Positions 37,457 to 46,891 are shown, counted from the first letter of the stretch. The stretch is DNA of 64,000 bases from Bacteroidota bacterium (GCA_947479085.1 CANJYB010000003.1:186001-250000), one strand, 5' to 3'. Made by a program: numbers and translations. The notes: generated from the letters alone by a model not told the origin.

Positions 37457-38452
37457 ATGGAAAACAGAAGAGACTTTTTAAAAACCTCTGCATTGGCTGC
37501 AGCAGCTGTTTTAACCAACGTTCCCGGTTCAAAAGCGGAAGAAAAGGAAAAGATTATTAAACCGTTAACTGTAAAGCCAATTGTTGTCTCCACCTGGAAG
37601 TTTGGTATTGAAGCAAATGAAGAAGCATGGAAAATCCTTGCAAATAATGGTCGAGCTTTAGATGCGGTGGAAGCAGGTGTGAAAGTTCCGGAAAGCAATA
37701 TGAAGGAGCGAAGTGTTGGTTTGGGAGGTCGTCCGGACAGGGATGGGCACGTAACGTTGGATGCCTGTATAATGGATGAGTTTGCTAATATTGGTTCGGT
37801 GGCTTGCCTGGAACACATTAAACACCCGATTTCGGTAGCAAGGGCGGTAATGGAAAAATCACCACATGTTATGATAGTAGGGGATGGGGCTTTGCAATTT
37901 GCATTGGCACATGGGTTCACAAAGGAAAAAGGAGTAGTGGAGGAATCGCAAAAGGAATGGAAAGAATGGCTGAAAACCAGTAATTATAAACCACCTGTTA
38001 ATATTGAGAACCATGATACCATTGGAATGATTGCAATGGATTCGAATGGAAACTTTTCCGGTGCATGCACCACAAGCGGTTTAGCATATAAAATGCATGG
38101 GCGTGTGGGCGATTCTCCTATCATTGGAGCAGGTCTGTTTGTAGATAATGAAGTGGGTGCAGCTACTGCCACAGGTCATGGTGAAGAAGTAATTCGTATT
38201 GCCGGCTGTCATACAGTAGTGGAATTAATGCGCCAGGGTAAATCTCCACAACAGGCATGTGAAGAAGCAGTAGCAAGGATTGTAAAGATTACCAAGAACA
38301 GAGGGAAGGATTTAAAAGATATTCAGGTTGGATTTATTGCCATCAACCAAAACGGGCAGTACGGAGCCTATTGTGTACAAACAGGATTTAATTTTGCTGT
38401 TTACAATGGTTCAGGAAATACATTAATTGACTCGGATTCATTTATAAAATAG
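37457..38452 (+). CDS. N4-(beta-N-acetylglucosaminyl)-L-asparaginase (glycosylasparaginase)
   Basis: 331 residues of the Ntn-hydrolase family. Autocleavage occurs between D187 and T188 (NHDTIGM), freeing T188 as the nucleophile; GGRPDRDGHVTLDACIMD and ATGHGEEVIR complete the site. It cleaves the bond between GlcNAc and asparagine, the last step of N-glycoprotein breakdown, and is well known from Elizabethkingia. The N-terminus has a twin-arginine motif (NRRDFLKTSALAAAAV), suggesting Tat export, while the neighbouring hydrolases use Sec signals. Length and motifs indicate an active enzyme. Confidence 0.93.
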   Translation: MENRRDFLKTSALAAAAVLTNVPGSKAEEKEKIIKPLTVKPIVVSTWKFGIEANEEAWKILANNGRALDAVEAGVKVPESNMKERSVGLGGRPDRDGHVTLDACIMDEFANIGSVACLEHIKHPISVARAVMEKSPHVMIVGDGALQFALAHGFTKEKGVVEESQKEWKEWLKTSNYKPPVNIENHDTIGMIAMDSNGNFSGACTTSGLAYKMHGRVGDSPIIGAGLFVDNEVGAATATGHGEEVIRIAGCHTVVELMRQGKSPQQACEEAVARIVKITKNRGKDLKDIQVGFIAINQNGQYGAYCVQTGFNFAVYNGSGNTLIDSDSFIK

Positions 38453-38474
38453 AAGTATTATTTTTCAAACCTTT

Positions 38475-39146
38475 ATGAAACAAAAACTCGAGATAGCCTG
38501 CTTTAACCTTGAATCTGCTTTAATTGCGCAGGAAGGTGGTGCCGATAGAGTGGAGTTATGCAAGGACATTTCGATTGGAGGAATAACTCCGGATGAATCA
38601 GTGGTGAAAGAAGCAAGAGAAAAAATTAAAATTGCTTTAGTAGTCATGATTAATCCGGAAGGAAAGGAGTACATTTACTCTGATATGGATTTCGGAAAAA
38701 TGAAAAAAAGTATTGTTGATTTTAAAGCAATGGGTGTGGATGGTTTGGTTTTCGGTATCCTTAATAAAGAGGGAACCATTAATAAGGAACAAAATAAAGA
38801 ATTGGTTCAACTCGCTTTTCCTCTTCCCTGCACATTTCACAGAGCTTTTGATAAAGTTAAAAACCCCTTAGATGCGCTGGAAGATATTATAAATTGTGGC
38901 TTTAAAACCATTCTTACCTCCGGGCAAAAACAAACTGCAATTGCCGGAATAGATTTGTTAATTGACCTTGTAAGTAAGGCCAATGGCAGGATTGCCATAA
39001 TGCCTGGCGGGGGAGTGCGCTCCACACATATTTCTGTTTTAAAAGAAAAACTGGACACTTCATTTTTTCATTCTTCTGCTATTACTGCTAGCACTGAATT
39101 CGCTGATGTGGAAGAGGTCAAATCTTTGAAGGCAAAGCTTTCTTAA
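38475..39146 (+). CDS. CutC-family TIM-barrel protein
   Basis: 223 residues, full CutC length. Motifs: EIACFNLESALIAQEGGADRVELC, GGITPDESVVKEA, TFHRAFDK, ILTSGQ and MPGGGVRST. CutC was named for copper homeostasis, but direct copper roles are disputed. Its place between glycosylasparaginase and beta-mannosidase, in a tight operon of glycan enzymes, suggests a role on a sugar or amino-acid intermediate. That is inference. Cytosolic: no signal peptide. Confidence 0.88.
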   Translation: MKQKLEIACFNLESALIAQEGGADRVELCKDISIGGITPDESVVKEAREKIKIALVVMINPEGKEYIYSDMDFGKMKKSIVDFKAMGVDGLVFGILNKEGTINKEQNKELVQLAFPLPCTFHRAFDKVKNPLDALEDIINCGFKTILTSGQKQTAIAGIDLLIDLVSKANGRIAIMPGGGVRSTHISVLKEKLDTSFFHSSAITASTEFADVEEVKSLKAKLS

Positions 39147-39155
39147 AAAACATAA

Positions 39156-41822
39156 ATGAAACTAATCCTTCTTTTCTTACTTGTTCCTTTGCTTGCATTT
39201 TCACAGGTAACCGAAAAGCCAATTAATAACCTGAATTGGCAGTTCCGTAAAAAAGGTGATAAGGAATGGTTGCAGGCAACTGTTCCCGGAACAGTTCACA
39301 CAGATTTGCTGGAGAACAAAATTATTGCCGATCCTTTTTATGGTGATAATGAAAAGCAATTGCAATGGATAGAAAATGAAAGTTGGGAATACAAAACCTC
39401 CTTTGAAATTTCAAAAAAGGAATTCAGTCAGCAACATATAGAGTTGCAGTTTGACGGCCTCGATACCTATGCAAATGTTTATTTGAACGACTCTCTTATT
39501 CTTTCCGCAGACAATATGTTTCGTACATGGAACATTGATGTAAAAAAAACAATTCACTTCGGAGAAAACAGGTTGAAGGTTATTTTTTATTCAGCTGTAA
39601 AAAAAGGAAAGGAAGAAGCAGCAAAACTAAAATATACTTTGCCGGGTGATGAAAAGGTATTTACCCGAAAGGCCCAATATCAATATGGTTGGGACTGGGG
39701 ACCACGATTTGTAACTTCTGGTATTTATAAAGGAGTAAAACTTATTTTTTGGAAAAATGTTAAATTGATAAATGTGAAATACAGTTTAATATCCATAAAT
39801 GATAAACAAGCAGAACTTGAATTTAGATGTAAAATAAAATCAGATGTTGATGGTCAATTTACATTAGATGCAATCCGGAATTTACCCGAACTGGCCGGCA
39901 ATATTGCCATATCTTCTTCTCAGCAAAATATTCAATTAAAAAAAGGAATGAATACCTGCGTGGTAACTCATACCATTAAGAATCCGCAACGCTGGTGGAG
40001 CAATGGATTGGGTACTCCTTTTTTATATCCTTTTTCCATAAAGCTTTCGGGCGATGGAAATGAAATGGATATTCAAAAGTTGAATGTTGGACTCAGAACC
40101 ATTGAACTGGTTCAAAAAAAAGATACTATCGGAACTTCTTTTTATTTTAAATTAAATGGTGTGCCTGTTTTTATGAAAGGTGCAAATTACATTCCTCCGG
40201 ATAATTTTTTACCCCGTGTTACCACTGACAATTATGAAAAAATAATTCAGAATGCAGTAGATGCTAATATGAATATGCTGAGAGTTTGGGGAGGCGGAGT
40301 GTATGCAGATGATGAGTTTTATAACGAATGTGATAAACATGGTATTTTAGTTTGGCAGGATTTTATGTTTGCCTGTGCCATGTATCCGGGCGATGAGCAT
40401 TTTATTAAAAACGTTTCAGAAGAAATAAAGCAACAGGTAGTTCGTTTGAGAAATCACGCTTCACTTGCTTTATGGTGTGGGAATAATGAAATAGATGAAG
40501 GCTGGAAAAACTGGGGCTGGCAAAAGCAATATAAGTATTCACCAGTGGATTCTGCAAAAATAGCCATTGATGATTCCACTCTTTTTCAAAGCACAATTCC
40601 CAGTATTATTTCTAAAAATGATTCCCTTCATGCTTATTGGCCTTCATCTCCTTCCATTGGTTGGGGCCATAAGGAAAGTTTGTTGCAAGGAGATTCTCAT
40701 TACTGGGGTGTATGGTGGGGAATGGAACCATTTGAAATTTACAAAGAGAAGGTAGGAAGGTTTATGACGGAATATGGTTTTCAGGGGATGCCTTATTATA
40801 GAACATTTAACAAAATGGGTTTAGTCAATAATGGGAGGGTTAAAAGGAAAGGTGTAAATATCGGTGACGAACAATTATTTAATTTGTATTTGCAAAGAAG
40901 TCCAATATATGATAGTTTAACAGAAAGAAAAGCAGGAATTGATTCAGCAATTCTTTTAGCTCATCAAAAACACCCAACAGGATACCAAACAATAAACGAA
41001 TATTTGCAACGCGATTACATTGTTCCTAAAGATTTCGAAAACTATATTTATGTTTCACAATTACTGCAGGCGGAAGGAATGAAAACTGCCATAGAGGCTC
41101 ACCGAAGAGCCAAACCATATTGCATGGGAACTTTGTATTGGCAGTTAAACGATTGCTGGCCGGTTACTTCATGGAGCAGTATTGATTATTATGGCAACTG
41201 GAAAGCATTGCACTATCAGGTAAAAAGAAGTTATGAGAATTGTATTGTTTCTATTAATGAAGAAGAAAATCAACTGAAAGTATTTATTGTAAATGATGAG
41301 TTGAAAGAAGGGAAAGGAATACTTGATATGAAATTAATAGATTTTAATGGAAATATCATATGGTTAAAGAAAATGAATATTGTAATTACATCGAATAGCA
41401 GTAAGGTGTATTTTTCAATTGACAAAAAGGAATTTGGCAATTATGATTTAAAGCAAATTGTATTTAATGCAAAGGTTGTGATTAGCAATTCGAAAACAGC
41501 ATATTCAAATTACTATTTTTCGAAACCAAAAGATTTAGTATTAAAAAAGCCGGAAATAAAAATGGTACCTGTTGAAAATGAAGATGCGGTCGAACTATCC
41601 ACTAATACTGTTGCAAAAGATGTTTTTTTGTTTTCAAAAGAAGACGGGGTTAATTTAATGGATAATTATTTCGACTTACTACCCAATGAAACAAAAAGGA
41701 TTTATTATAAACGGAAAACTATCCGGGTAGCTAATCTTCCCTATTCAAATTCGCCTGTTGTTCCTGTTCCTGTTCCTGTTCCTTTTTCTGTTAAATCTCT
41801 ATACGATACTTTCCACGAATAA
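39156..41822 (+). CDS. GH2 beta-mannosidase
   Basis: 888 residues with signal peptide (MKLILLFLLVPLLAFSQ). Sugar-binding jelly-roll domain (about 20-200), Ig-like domain, TIM barrel with acid/base E445 (CGNNEIDEG) and nucleophile E539 (MTEYGFQG), then C-terminal beta domains. Beta-mannosidase rather than galactosidase features: WGWDWGPRF (positions 178-185 region) and RVWGGGVYADDEFY. It would remove the beta-linked mannose of the N-glycan core. Near the end a PVPVPVP run is encoded by four CCTGTT hexamers, a likely slippage site. It is the last gene of the operon; the stop is 2 bases from a convergent gene. Confidence 0.93.
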   Translation: MKLILLFLLVPLLAFSQVTEKPINNLNWQFRKKGDKEWLQATVPGTVHTDLLENKIIADPFYGDNEKQLQWIENESWEYKTSFEISKKEFSQQHIELQFDGLDTYANVYLNDSLILSADNMFRTWNIDVKKTIHFGENRLKVIFYSAVKKGKEEAAKLKYTLPGDEKVFTRKAQYQYGWDWGPRFVTSGIYKGVKLIFWKNVKLINVKYSLISINDKQAELEFRCKIKSDVDGQFTLDAIRNLPELAGNIAISSSQQNIQLKKGMNTCVVTHTIKNPQRWWSNGLGTPFLYPFSIKLSGDGNEMDIQKLNVGLRTIELVQKKDTIGTSFYFKLNGVPVFMKGANYIPPDNFLPRVTTDNYEKIIQNAVDANMNMLRVWGGGVYADDEFYNECDKHGILVWQDFMFACAMYPGDEHFIKNVSEEIKQQVVRLRNHASLALWCGNNEIDEGWKNWGWQKQYKYSPVDSAKIAIDDSTLFQSTIPSIISKNDSLHAYWPSSPSIGWGHKESLLQGDSHYWGVWWGMEPFEIYKEKVGRFMTEYGFQGMPYYRTFNKMGLVNNGRVKRKGVNIGDEQLFNLYLQRSPIYDSLTERKAGIDSAILLAHQKHPTGYQTINEYLQRDYIVPKDFENYIYVSQLLQAEGMKTAIEAHRRAKPYCMGTLYWQLNDCWPVTSWSSIDYYGNWKALHYQVKRSYENCIVSINEEENQLKVFIVNDELKEGKGILDMKLIDFNGNIIWLKKMNIVITSNSSKVYFSIDKKEFGNYDLKQIVFNAKVVISNSKTAYSNYYFSKPKDLVLKKPEIKMVPVENEDAVELSTNTVAKDVFLFSKEDGVNLMDNYFDLLPNETKRIYYKRKTIRVANLPYSNSPVVPVPVPVPFSVKSLYDTFHE

Positions 41823-41824
41823 GA

Positions 41825-42373
41825 TTATTTCCTAATCAGTGAACAAACCTCCGTATCAACAAACTTCCCTTCAAAAAAGAAATTCTCTTTAAAGTAAGCT
41901 TCTTTTTCAAAACCTTGCGATACCAGTAATTTTTTGGATGCAATATTTGCAGCATCCAGCTTGGCTTCTATACTATGAAGATTCATGGTTTTAAAGCCGA
42001 AATCAATTACTGCTTTTATAGCCTCACCGGCTAATTTTTTATTCCAGAAATCAGGATGAAGCATATACCCTATTTCTGCCCGGTAATGTTCCTTTTCCAC
42101 GGTATGATACCCTATCGTTCCGATTACAATGTCTTCGTTTTTCAGAGTAATTCCCCAGGCTATGTTGGCATTGCTTTTTATTCCATCATCTATTCTCTTA
42201 ATCAAATCTTTCACCTCTTTCACCGATTTTGCGGTTGGCTTACCAATGTATTTCATTACTTCAGGTTCTTTCCGAAAAGTAAAAATATCATCTGCGTCTT
42301 TTTTTGTTATTCTTCTAAGCAGCAGTCGTTCTGTTTCCAGCACCGGAAAGGGTTTAAAATTAAAAGTAAGCAT
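41825..42373 (-). CDS. GNAT acetyltransferase (RimJ/RimL-like)
   Basis: 182 residues. Features: ETERLLLRRITKKDADDIF at the N-terminus, GTIGYH beta strand, EIGYMLHPDFWNKKLAGEA (acetyl-CoA loop region) and LDAANIASKKLLVSQGFEKEA, the standard RimJ/RimL layout. It probably acetylates a protein N-terminus or small amine; the target is unknown. It is convergent with the mannosidase gene. Confidence 0.88.
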   Translation of the reverse strand: MLTFNFKPFPVLETERLLLRRITKKDADDIFTFRKEPEVMKYIGKPTAKSVKEVKDLIKRIDDGIKSNANIAWGITLKNEDIVIGTIGYHTVEKEHYRAEIGYMLHPDFWNKKLAGEAIKAVIDFGFKTMNLHSIEAKLDAANIASKKLLVSQGFEKEAYFKENFFFEGKFVDTEVCSLIRK

Positions 42374-42510
42374 AGGCGTCTTTGTTTAGTATCAAAAAGG
42401 AAACAAAGATAATTAAAGCGGTGGAATCAGGAAGGAAGCTTTTAAATGATTAATTCTTTGTTAACTCGCTTGTTAACATACTAATGTTGTTAATTCAAAA
42501 AACAGGAATC

Positions 42511-42540
42511 TTTCATCAACCATCTTTTTATGTATCTTTG
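42511..42540 (+). promoter_or_regulatory. Promoter candidate for lpxD
   Basis: TTTC (42511-42514), 18-base spacer, TATCTTTG (42533-42540). The leader would be about 50 bases. Confidence 0.5.
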
Positions 42541-42598
42541 AACGATTAAAAAGTCATTAATAATCAGGAAAACAACTCAAAAAAGTTAATCAGTCAAA

Positions 42599-43642
42599 AT
42601 GAAATTTTCGGCAAAACAAATAGCGGAATTACTGAAAGGGAAAGTGGAAGGCGATGAAAATGCCATAGTTTCCAGCCTTTCAAAAATAGAAGAGGGAAAG
42701 CAGGGTAGCTTGTCTTTTTTGTCTAATCCCGTTTACACCAATTATGTTTACGAAACAGATGCTTCTGTAGTAATTTTAAAACATAATATTGTTCTCGACA
42801 GACCATATAAACCTACACTCACATTAATCAGGGTAGAGGACCCTTATGGAAGTTTCGCGCAATTGCTTGAAATGTACTATGCCATTACTCAGGATAAAAA
42901 GGGAATTGAACAACCCTCGTTTATTTCCACTACAGCCACTCATGGTAAGGACTGTTACATAGGAGCTTTTGCTTATGTTGGGGAGAATGTAAAGATTGGA
43001 AATAATGTAAAGCTGTTCCCTCATTGTTACATTGGTGACAATACTACTATCGGGGATAATTGCACTTTTTATTCAGGTGTCAAAGTTTATCACGATTGCA
43101 TCATCGGTAATGATTGCACCATTCATGCAAGCACAGTAATTGGAAGTGACGGGTTTGGGTTTGCGCCTAATTCAGAAAATAATTATAAAAAAATTCCACA
43201 AATCGGAAATGTAATCATCGAAGACCATGTGGAAATTGGTTCCAACACCTCCATAGACAGGGCAACAATGGGTTCTACCATTATCCGCAAAGGAGTAAAA
43301 ATGGATAACCTGGTGCAGATAGCGCACAATGTGGAGATTGGTGAAAATACCGTATTAGCCGGTGGTTCGTTTGTTGCCGGTTCGTCCCGCTTAGGTAAAA
43401 ACATCATGATGGGCGGACAGGCAGGAGTGGTAGGACATGTAAAAGTGGCGGATGGTGTTAAAATTGCCGGACAATCTGGTGTTGCTTCTACCATTGAACA
43501 GGAAGGTTTAATCGTACAAGGTTCTCCTGCTTATGAAATAGGTGCTTATAAAAGAAGTTATGTACTGTTCAGAAGTTTACAAAAGTTGAATGACAGAATA
43601 AGAACCCTCGAACTTGAAATTAAAAAATTATTAAACCCCTGA
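42599..43642 (+). CDS. lpxD: UDP-3-O-(3-hydroxyacyl)glucosamine N-acyltransferase
   Basis: 347 residues. N-terminal uridine-binding domain (about 1-100), then a left-handed parallel beta helix of hexapeptide repeats (IGxx[14 protein letters not shown]), and a C-terminal helix ([11 protein letters not shown]). Catalytic H243 sits in [13 protein letters not shown]. The enzyme adds the N-linked hydroxyacyl chain in lipid A synthesis, so the organism makes LPS. It stands apart from other lpx genes here; an acyltransferase gene follows by 33 bases. Confidence 0.95.
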   Translation: MKFSAKQIAELLKGKVEGDENAIVSSLSKIEEGKQGSLSFLSNPVYTNYVYETDASVVILKHNIVLDRPYKPTLTLIRVEDPYGSFAQLLEMYYAITQDKKGIEQPSFISTTATHGKDCYIGAFAYVGENVKIGNNVKLFPHCYIGDNTTIGDNCTFYSGVKVYHDCIIGNDCTIHASTVIGSDGFGFAPNSENNYKKIPQIGNVIIEDHVEIGSNTSIDRATMGSTIIRKGVKMDNLVQIAHNVEIGENTVLAGGSFVAGSSRLGKNIMMGGQAGVVGHVKVADGVKIAGQSGVASTIEQEGLIVQGSPAYEIGAYKRSYVLFRSLQKLNDRIRTLELEIKKLLNP

Positions 43643-43675
43643 TTATATTAATTAGCAGCATTCCTGCTACTCCCT

Positions 43676-44527
43676 ATGCCTGAAAGCAAATTTATTGATG
43701 TTGAAAAAGTGCTGAAAGAAAAAGCACCCGGTTTAAAAAAATGGTTACCTCGATTTGTGTTGAATTGGCTCAAACGAAAACTTCACGAAGATGAAATAAA
43801 CATTACTATGCACGAACTAAGGAATGTTTATGGTGTGGATTTCAATAATGGCTGTATCGAAAAATTAGGCGCTAACGTAGTTGCTATCAATTCGCATCAT
43901 ATTCCAAAAGAGGGCGGAATTATTCTTGCGGCTAATCATCCTCTTGGTGGTCTTGACGGAATGGCTTTTGTAAAAGCCATTGCCGAAGTACGTCCTGATA
44001 TTCACTTTGTGGTAAATGATGTATTAAAGAATTTAAAAAACTACGGTGATGTTTTTATTGGCATCAATAAAATAAAATCCACTTCCGCTACTTCTCTTCG
44101 AACTATTGAGAGTGTGCTTGTCACTGACGAAGCCGTTGGGTTCTTTCCTGCTGGCTTAGTATCCCGCAAACAAAATGGTTTAATACGCGATTTGGAATGG
44201 AAAAAAAGTTTTGTCACCCAGGCTATCGACCATAAACGATTAATCGTTCCTGTTTTTATAGAAGGAGAAAACTCAAAGTTTTTTTATCGCTTTGCTAATT
44301 TCCGCAAAAAGATTGGAATAAAAGCAAATATTGAAATGCTATTTCTTCCCGATGAAATGTTCAAACAAAAAGGACATACAGTAAAAGTACATTTTGGAAA
44401 AGCATTCGACCCTTCACTTATTCTTGATAAGCGCATGTCTCACAAAGCATGGGCCGCAAAAATCAAGGACTATATTTATTCCGAAGCCTTTAAAAAAGGA
44501 ATAGCCTTCCAAGATTTTATTAAATAA
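43676..44527 (+). CDS. PlsC-like lysophospholipid/glycerol acyltransferase
   Basis: 283 residues. The acyltransferase motif I is ANHPLGGLDG (HxxxxxD form), followed by FFPAGLVSRK and KRLIVPVFIEGENSK, which fit motifs III and IV. The form with NHPLGGLDG belongs to the hemolysin-like/OlsA-type branch that acylates lysolipids, including amino-acid lipids. It is cytosolic with peripheral membrane contact. It lies next to lpxD, but no N-acyltransferase partner is visible. Substrate unknown. Confidence 0.83.
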   Translation: MPESKFIDVEKVLKEKAPGLKKWLPRFVLNWLKRKLHEDEINITMHELRNVYGVDFNNGCIEKLGANVVAINSHHIPKEGGIILAANHPLGGLDGMAFVKAIAEVRPDIHFVVNDVLKNLKNYGDVFIGINKIKSTSATSLRTIESVLVTDEAVGFFPAGLVSRKQNGLIRDLEWKKSFVTQAIDHKRLIVPVFIEGENSKFFYRFANFRKKIGIKANIEMLFLPDEMFKQKGHTVKVHFGKAFDPSLILDKRMSHKAWAAKIKDYIYSEAFKKGIAFQDFIK

Positions 44528-44533
44528 CCACCC

Positions 44534-45208
44534 TTACTTAAAACTAATCGGAGGACAGCCAGCTTCAAATTTAGTTGGATATTGTTTTACAATATTATCC
44601 GACAGCATATCCGAAATTTCAAGCATATCACTTTGCACATGGTCATAAGTTATAACATCTGCATCATAATTCTGGGTCAGGCGAAATCTTACTTCATCAA
44701 TAGTTAAGGTAAGATGATCATGAAGAATTAATTTCAGTTCCGTTAATGCGCAATAAGGATTTGCTTTGTTCAGAAACAAGGAGATATCATCAGCATTAGC
44801 ATACCATTTAACAGTACTTGCATGCAATGCAGGTGTGTTTTTTAGTTTAGCATAATTAATTGCTTCCATCATTATTTCAATATGAGTTTTCAATAGTTTG
44901 CTTAACTCATTTCCTTTTGCTTCGCCATAATAAGCTTTCATCGCATTGCCTATAGCCACCTGATTTTGCATCAATCTTTTTATCGTCTGGTCTTTTCCCG
45001 GCAAACTGTCTACCATACACAGAATCACATTACGCGTCCAGTTCACATGCTCTTCGCAAAGTTTACGCATATTGGTTTTAAATTCATCAGCAGTAATATA
45101 AACCATTACCGGAGGCGCTGTTATTTTTATTTGCCCGAAAGATGGACTCGAAATAAAATTTGCCAGTAATACTATAATGGCAACTATGGTGTTTCTCGTT
45201 TTTTTCAT
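44534..45208 (-). CDS. Conserved exported all-helical protein
   Basis: The ATG at 45208 gives a 224-residue protein with a good signal peptide (MKKTRNTIVAIIVLLANF...SFGQ); a start 28 codons earlier has no export signal at its N-terminus. The mature part is helical: KLCEEHVNWTRNVILCMVD, RLMQNQVAIGNAMKAYYGE, LKTHIEIMMEAINYAK, KWYANADDISLFL. Similar proteins occur in Bacillus and archaea, to my recollection without a known role. It contains several histidines that could bind metal, but nothing is proven. It is convergent with the acyltransferase. Confidence 0.7.
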   Translation of the reverse strand: MKKTRNTIVAIIVLLANFISSPSFGQIKITAPPVMVYITADEFKTNMRKLCEEHVNWTRNVILCMVDSLPGKDQTIKRLMQNQVAIGNAMKAYYGEAKGNELSKLLKTHIEIMMEAINYAKLKNTPALHASTVKWYANADDISLFLNKANPYCALTELKLILHDHLTLTIDEVRFRLTQNYDADVITYDHVQSDMLEISDMLSDNIVKQYPTKFEAGCPPISFK

Positions 45209-45307
45209 TCTAAAAGTTTTTTGATGATGTGTATTTTTCACATCACAAAAGTAGGCAGGATTAAAAAGGTGAGTATTGTAAAACTCCGGCAATAAATTGC
45301 AACATTA

Positions 45308-45718
45308 TTACTTCATACCTTCATTGTTTTCTTTTTCCAACACTTCTATTTCAGTCTTTTCCTTTTTTATTCCCTGCCTTAAAAAAGCAAAAAGGCTCAT
45401 ATACACATTCGCTATCCATACAAGTGCAAAACCGCCAATCACCAATCCCCGCCAATCATCCATCAACAATTTATAATCAGTAAGAAAAAGAAATAGAATA
45501 GTGACGTAATGCGAAAAACAATACTCACAGGTAAACAAAAAAAAGAATTTCCTTCTCAGTAAAGTTTTATCGTTTTTACTTCTTCTTCTACAATATTCCC
45601 TCGGTTCACTGAATATTTCCTCATGAGTTACCGTCCATGCCATGCATGCTATTGGCAAAGCCAATACAAACAACCAAACCACCTGCCCAGAAATATTCAT
45701 TGCCGCAAAGTTCCCCAA
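45308..45718 (-). CDS. Small membrane protein with a CEYC motif
   Basis: 136 residues: N-terminal hydrophobic helix (QVVWLFVLALPIACMAW), a polar segment rich in arginine and lysine, TCEYCFSHY, a second helix (VTILFLFL), a third helix (LVIGGFALVWIANVYMSLF) and a charged coiled tail. The Cys-x2-Cys pair at the membrane face could bind metal or be redox active. I do not recognise the family. Confidence 0.6.
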   Translation of the reverse strand: MGNFAAMNISGQVVWLFVLALPIACMAWTVTHEEIFSEPREYCRRRSKNDKTLLRRKFFFLFTCEYCFSHYVTILFLFLTDYKLLMDDWRGLVIGGFALVWIANVYMSLFAFLRQGIKKEKTEIEVLEKENNEGMK

Positions 45719-45802
45719 ACAGCAAGTTTAATCCCTTACATATTTTTCAAAATACATTTCATCATTCACATATCCATTCCACACAAATATATAATCTATA
45801 AT

Positions 45803-46005
45803 AGGGCAGACACCTTACCGCCTTGTCTCACCATCCATCCCGCCTCTTCGAAGCAATTCCCCTCTGTGTGTTTGCATTTGCGTTAGCGAGAGGGGGTAGG
45901 GGGTGTGTTATTGTCAATGCCTGAATAAAGTTAACCGTTTTAACCGATTGATAATTATTATCAGGGCAGACACCTTACCGCCTTGTCTCACCCTCCTTCC
46001 CGCCC
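45803..46005. repeat. Direct repeat pair, 43 bp, 160 bp apart
   Basis: AGGGCAGACACCTTACCGCC and its continuation occur at 45803-45845 and 45963-46005 with two mismatches. AT-rich flanks (ATAAT...) are also similar. The stretch from 46006 to 46488 contains a dispersed-type sequence (CACTGAGCGAAGTCGAAGTG near 46055) and low-complexity C-rich DNA. No gene is supported between 45719 and 46891. Confidence 0.75.
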
Positions 46006-46488
46006 TCGCGCGGTATCTTTTTTTTCATCACCTCCTCCCTCCGAATCCGGTCACTGAGCGAAGTCGAAGTGCCACACCTTCCAACCTGTCCAACGAAAAA
46101 AAAGGATACTTCGCGCGGGTCGGGTGCAGATTGCAAGTCTCATACTTCGTAGCAACTTTTAATTTACTCCCCCAAAAAAACACAAACCACTCCAAAACTT
46201 TACGCAAAGGCTCTCCTCTCCGCACTTTGTTCCGAGTTATTCGGGATTCAAGGGGAAGGAAGGGCTGAGGCTAAAAGTCCCGAGCTATTCACAAGGGAGG
46301 TCTTGCCTTCTTCGCACTTTTCGGTCAATTCCCCTATCCTAATATTATGAATAGAAACGATGCCTTTCCAGATATTTTTTTACCCACAAACAAACAAAAC
46401 TTTCCCCCTACATATTTTTCAAAAAAACTCCCCCTATATTATAGTATACCTCCACCCAACCCAAATTTCAAAAAAAAACCCAAAAATT

Positions 46489-46784
46489 CACTTTCTTTAC
46501 CCCGAAAATCAACTTTCAATACCCAAAAACCAACTTTTACCCATCAAAACCAAAAAATATCCTTTCTCAATCCACACTTCTACCCTCCTGATTTTCACTT
46601 CTTCCCTCCTAATGGGAACTTCTCCTCTCGTAATTCTCACTTCTCTCTTTCCAATCGGAACTTCTCCCCTCATAATTTTCACTTCTCCCTCTCCAATCCG
46701 AACTTCTCCCCTCGTAATTCTCACTTCACCCTTTCCAATCGGAACTTCTCCCCCTCCAAAAATCACTTCATTTTTCAAAAAATT
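46489..46784. repeat. Tandem array D: 21-bp units in a 42-bp alternation
   Basis: Ten clean units run from 46575 to 46784 at 21-base spacing. They alternate between a CACTTCTCTCTTTCCAATC type and an AACTTCTCCCCTCRTAATT type, so the true repeat is 42 bases. Four decayed units extend left to 46489 (phase shifted by 2). A strand bias of C/T over A/G is extreme. No HTH gene is adjacent; ruvC is the nearest gene. Confidence 0.85.
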
Positions 46785-46840
46785 ATCAAAAACCTAGTTA
46801 ATCCAATAAATGAATTTTTACTTTTATATCACACTTAACA

Positions 46841-46879
46841 AAAAAACTCCCGTTACAAATCAGTAACGGGAGTTTTTTT
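46841..46879. terminator. Intrinsic terminator for ruvC, bidirectional
   Basis: Perfect 16-bp stem AAAAAACTCCCGTTAC / GTAACGGGAGTTTTTT with loop AAATCA. On the minus strand it follows ruvC by 13 bases. Confidence 0.92.
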
Positions 46880-46891
46880 ATTTCTCAGCAC

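Noticed and set aside
46105..46160. tRNA-like or other RNA gene
   Set aside because: GGGTGCAGATTGCAAGTCTC looks like a T-arm fragment, but no cloverleaf can be formed around it.
45903..46268. 121-codon frame in the gene-free region before ruvC
   Set aside because: Built from dispersed-repeat fragments; no family, no promoter, odd composition.
46347..46838. 163-codon frame over array D and the C-rich flank
   Set aside because: Composition is that of low-complexity DNA; runs into repeat units with no domain.
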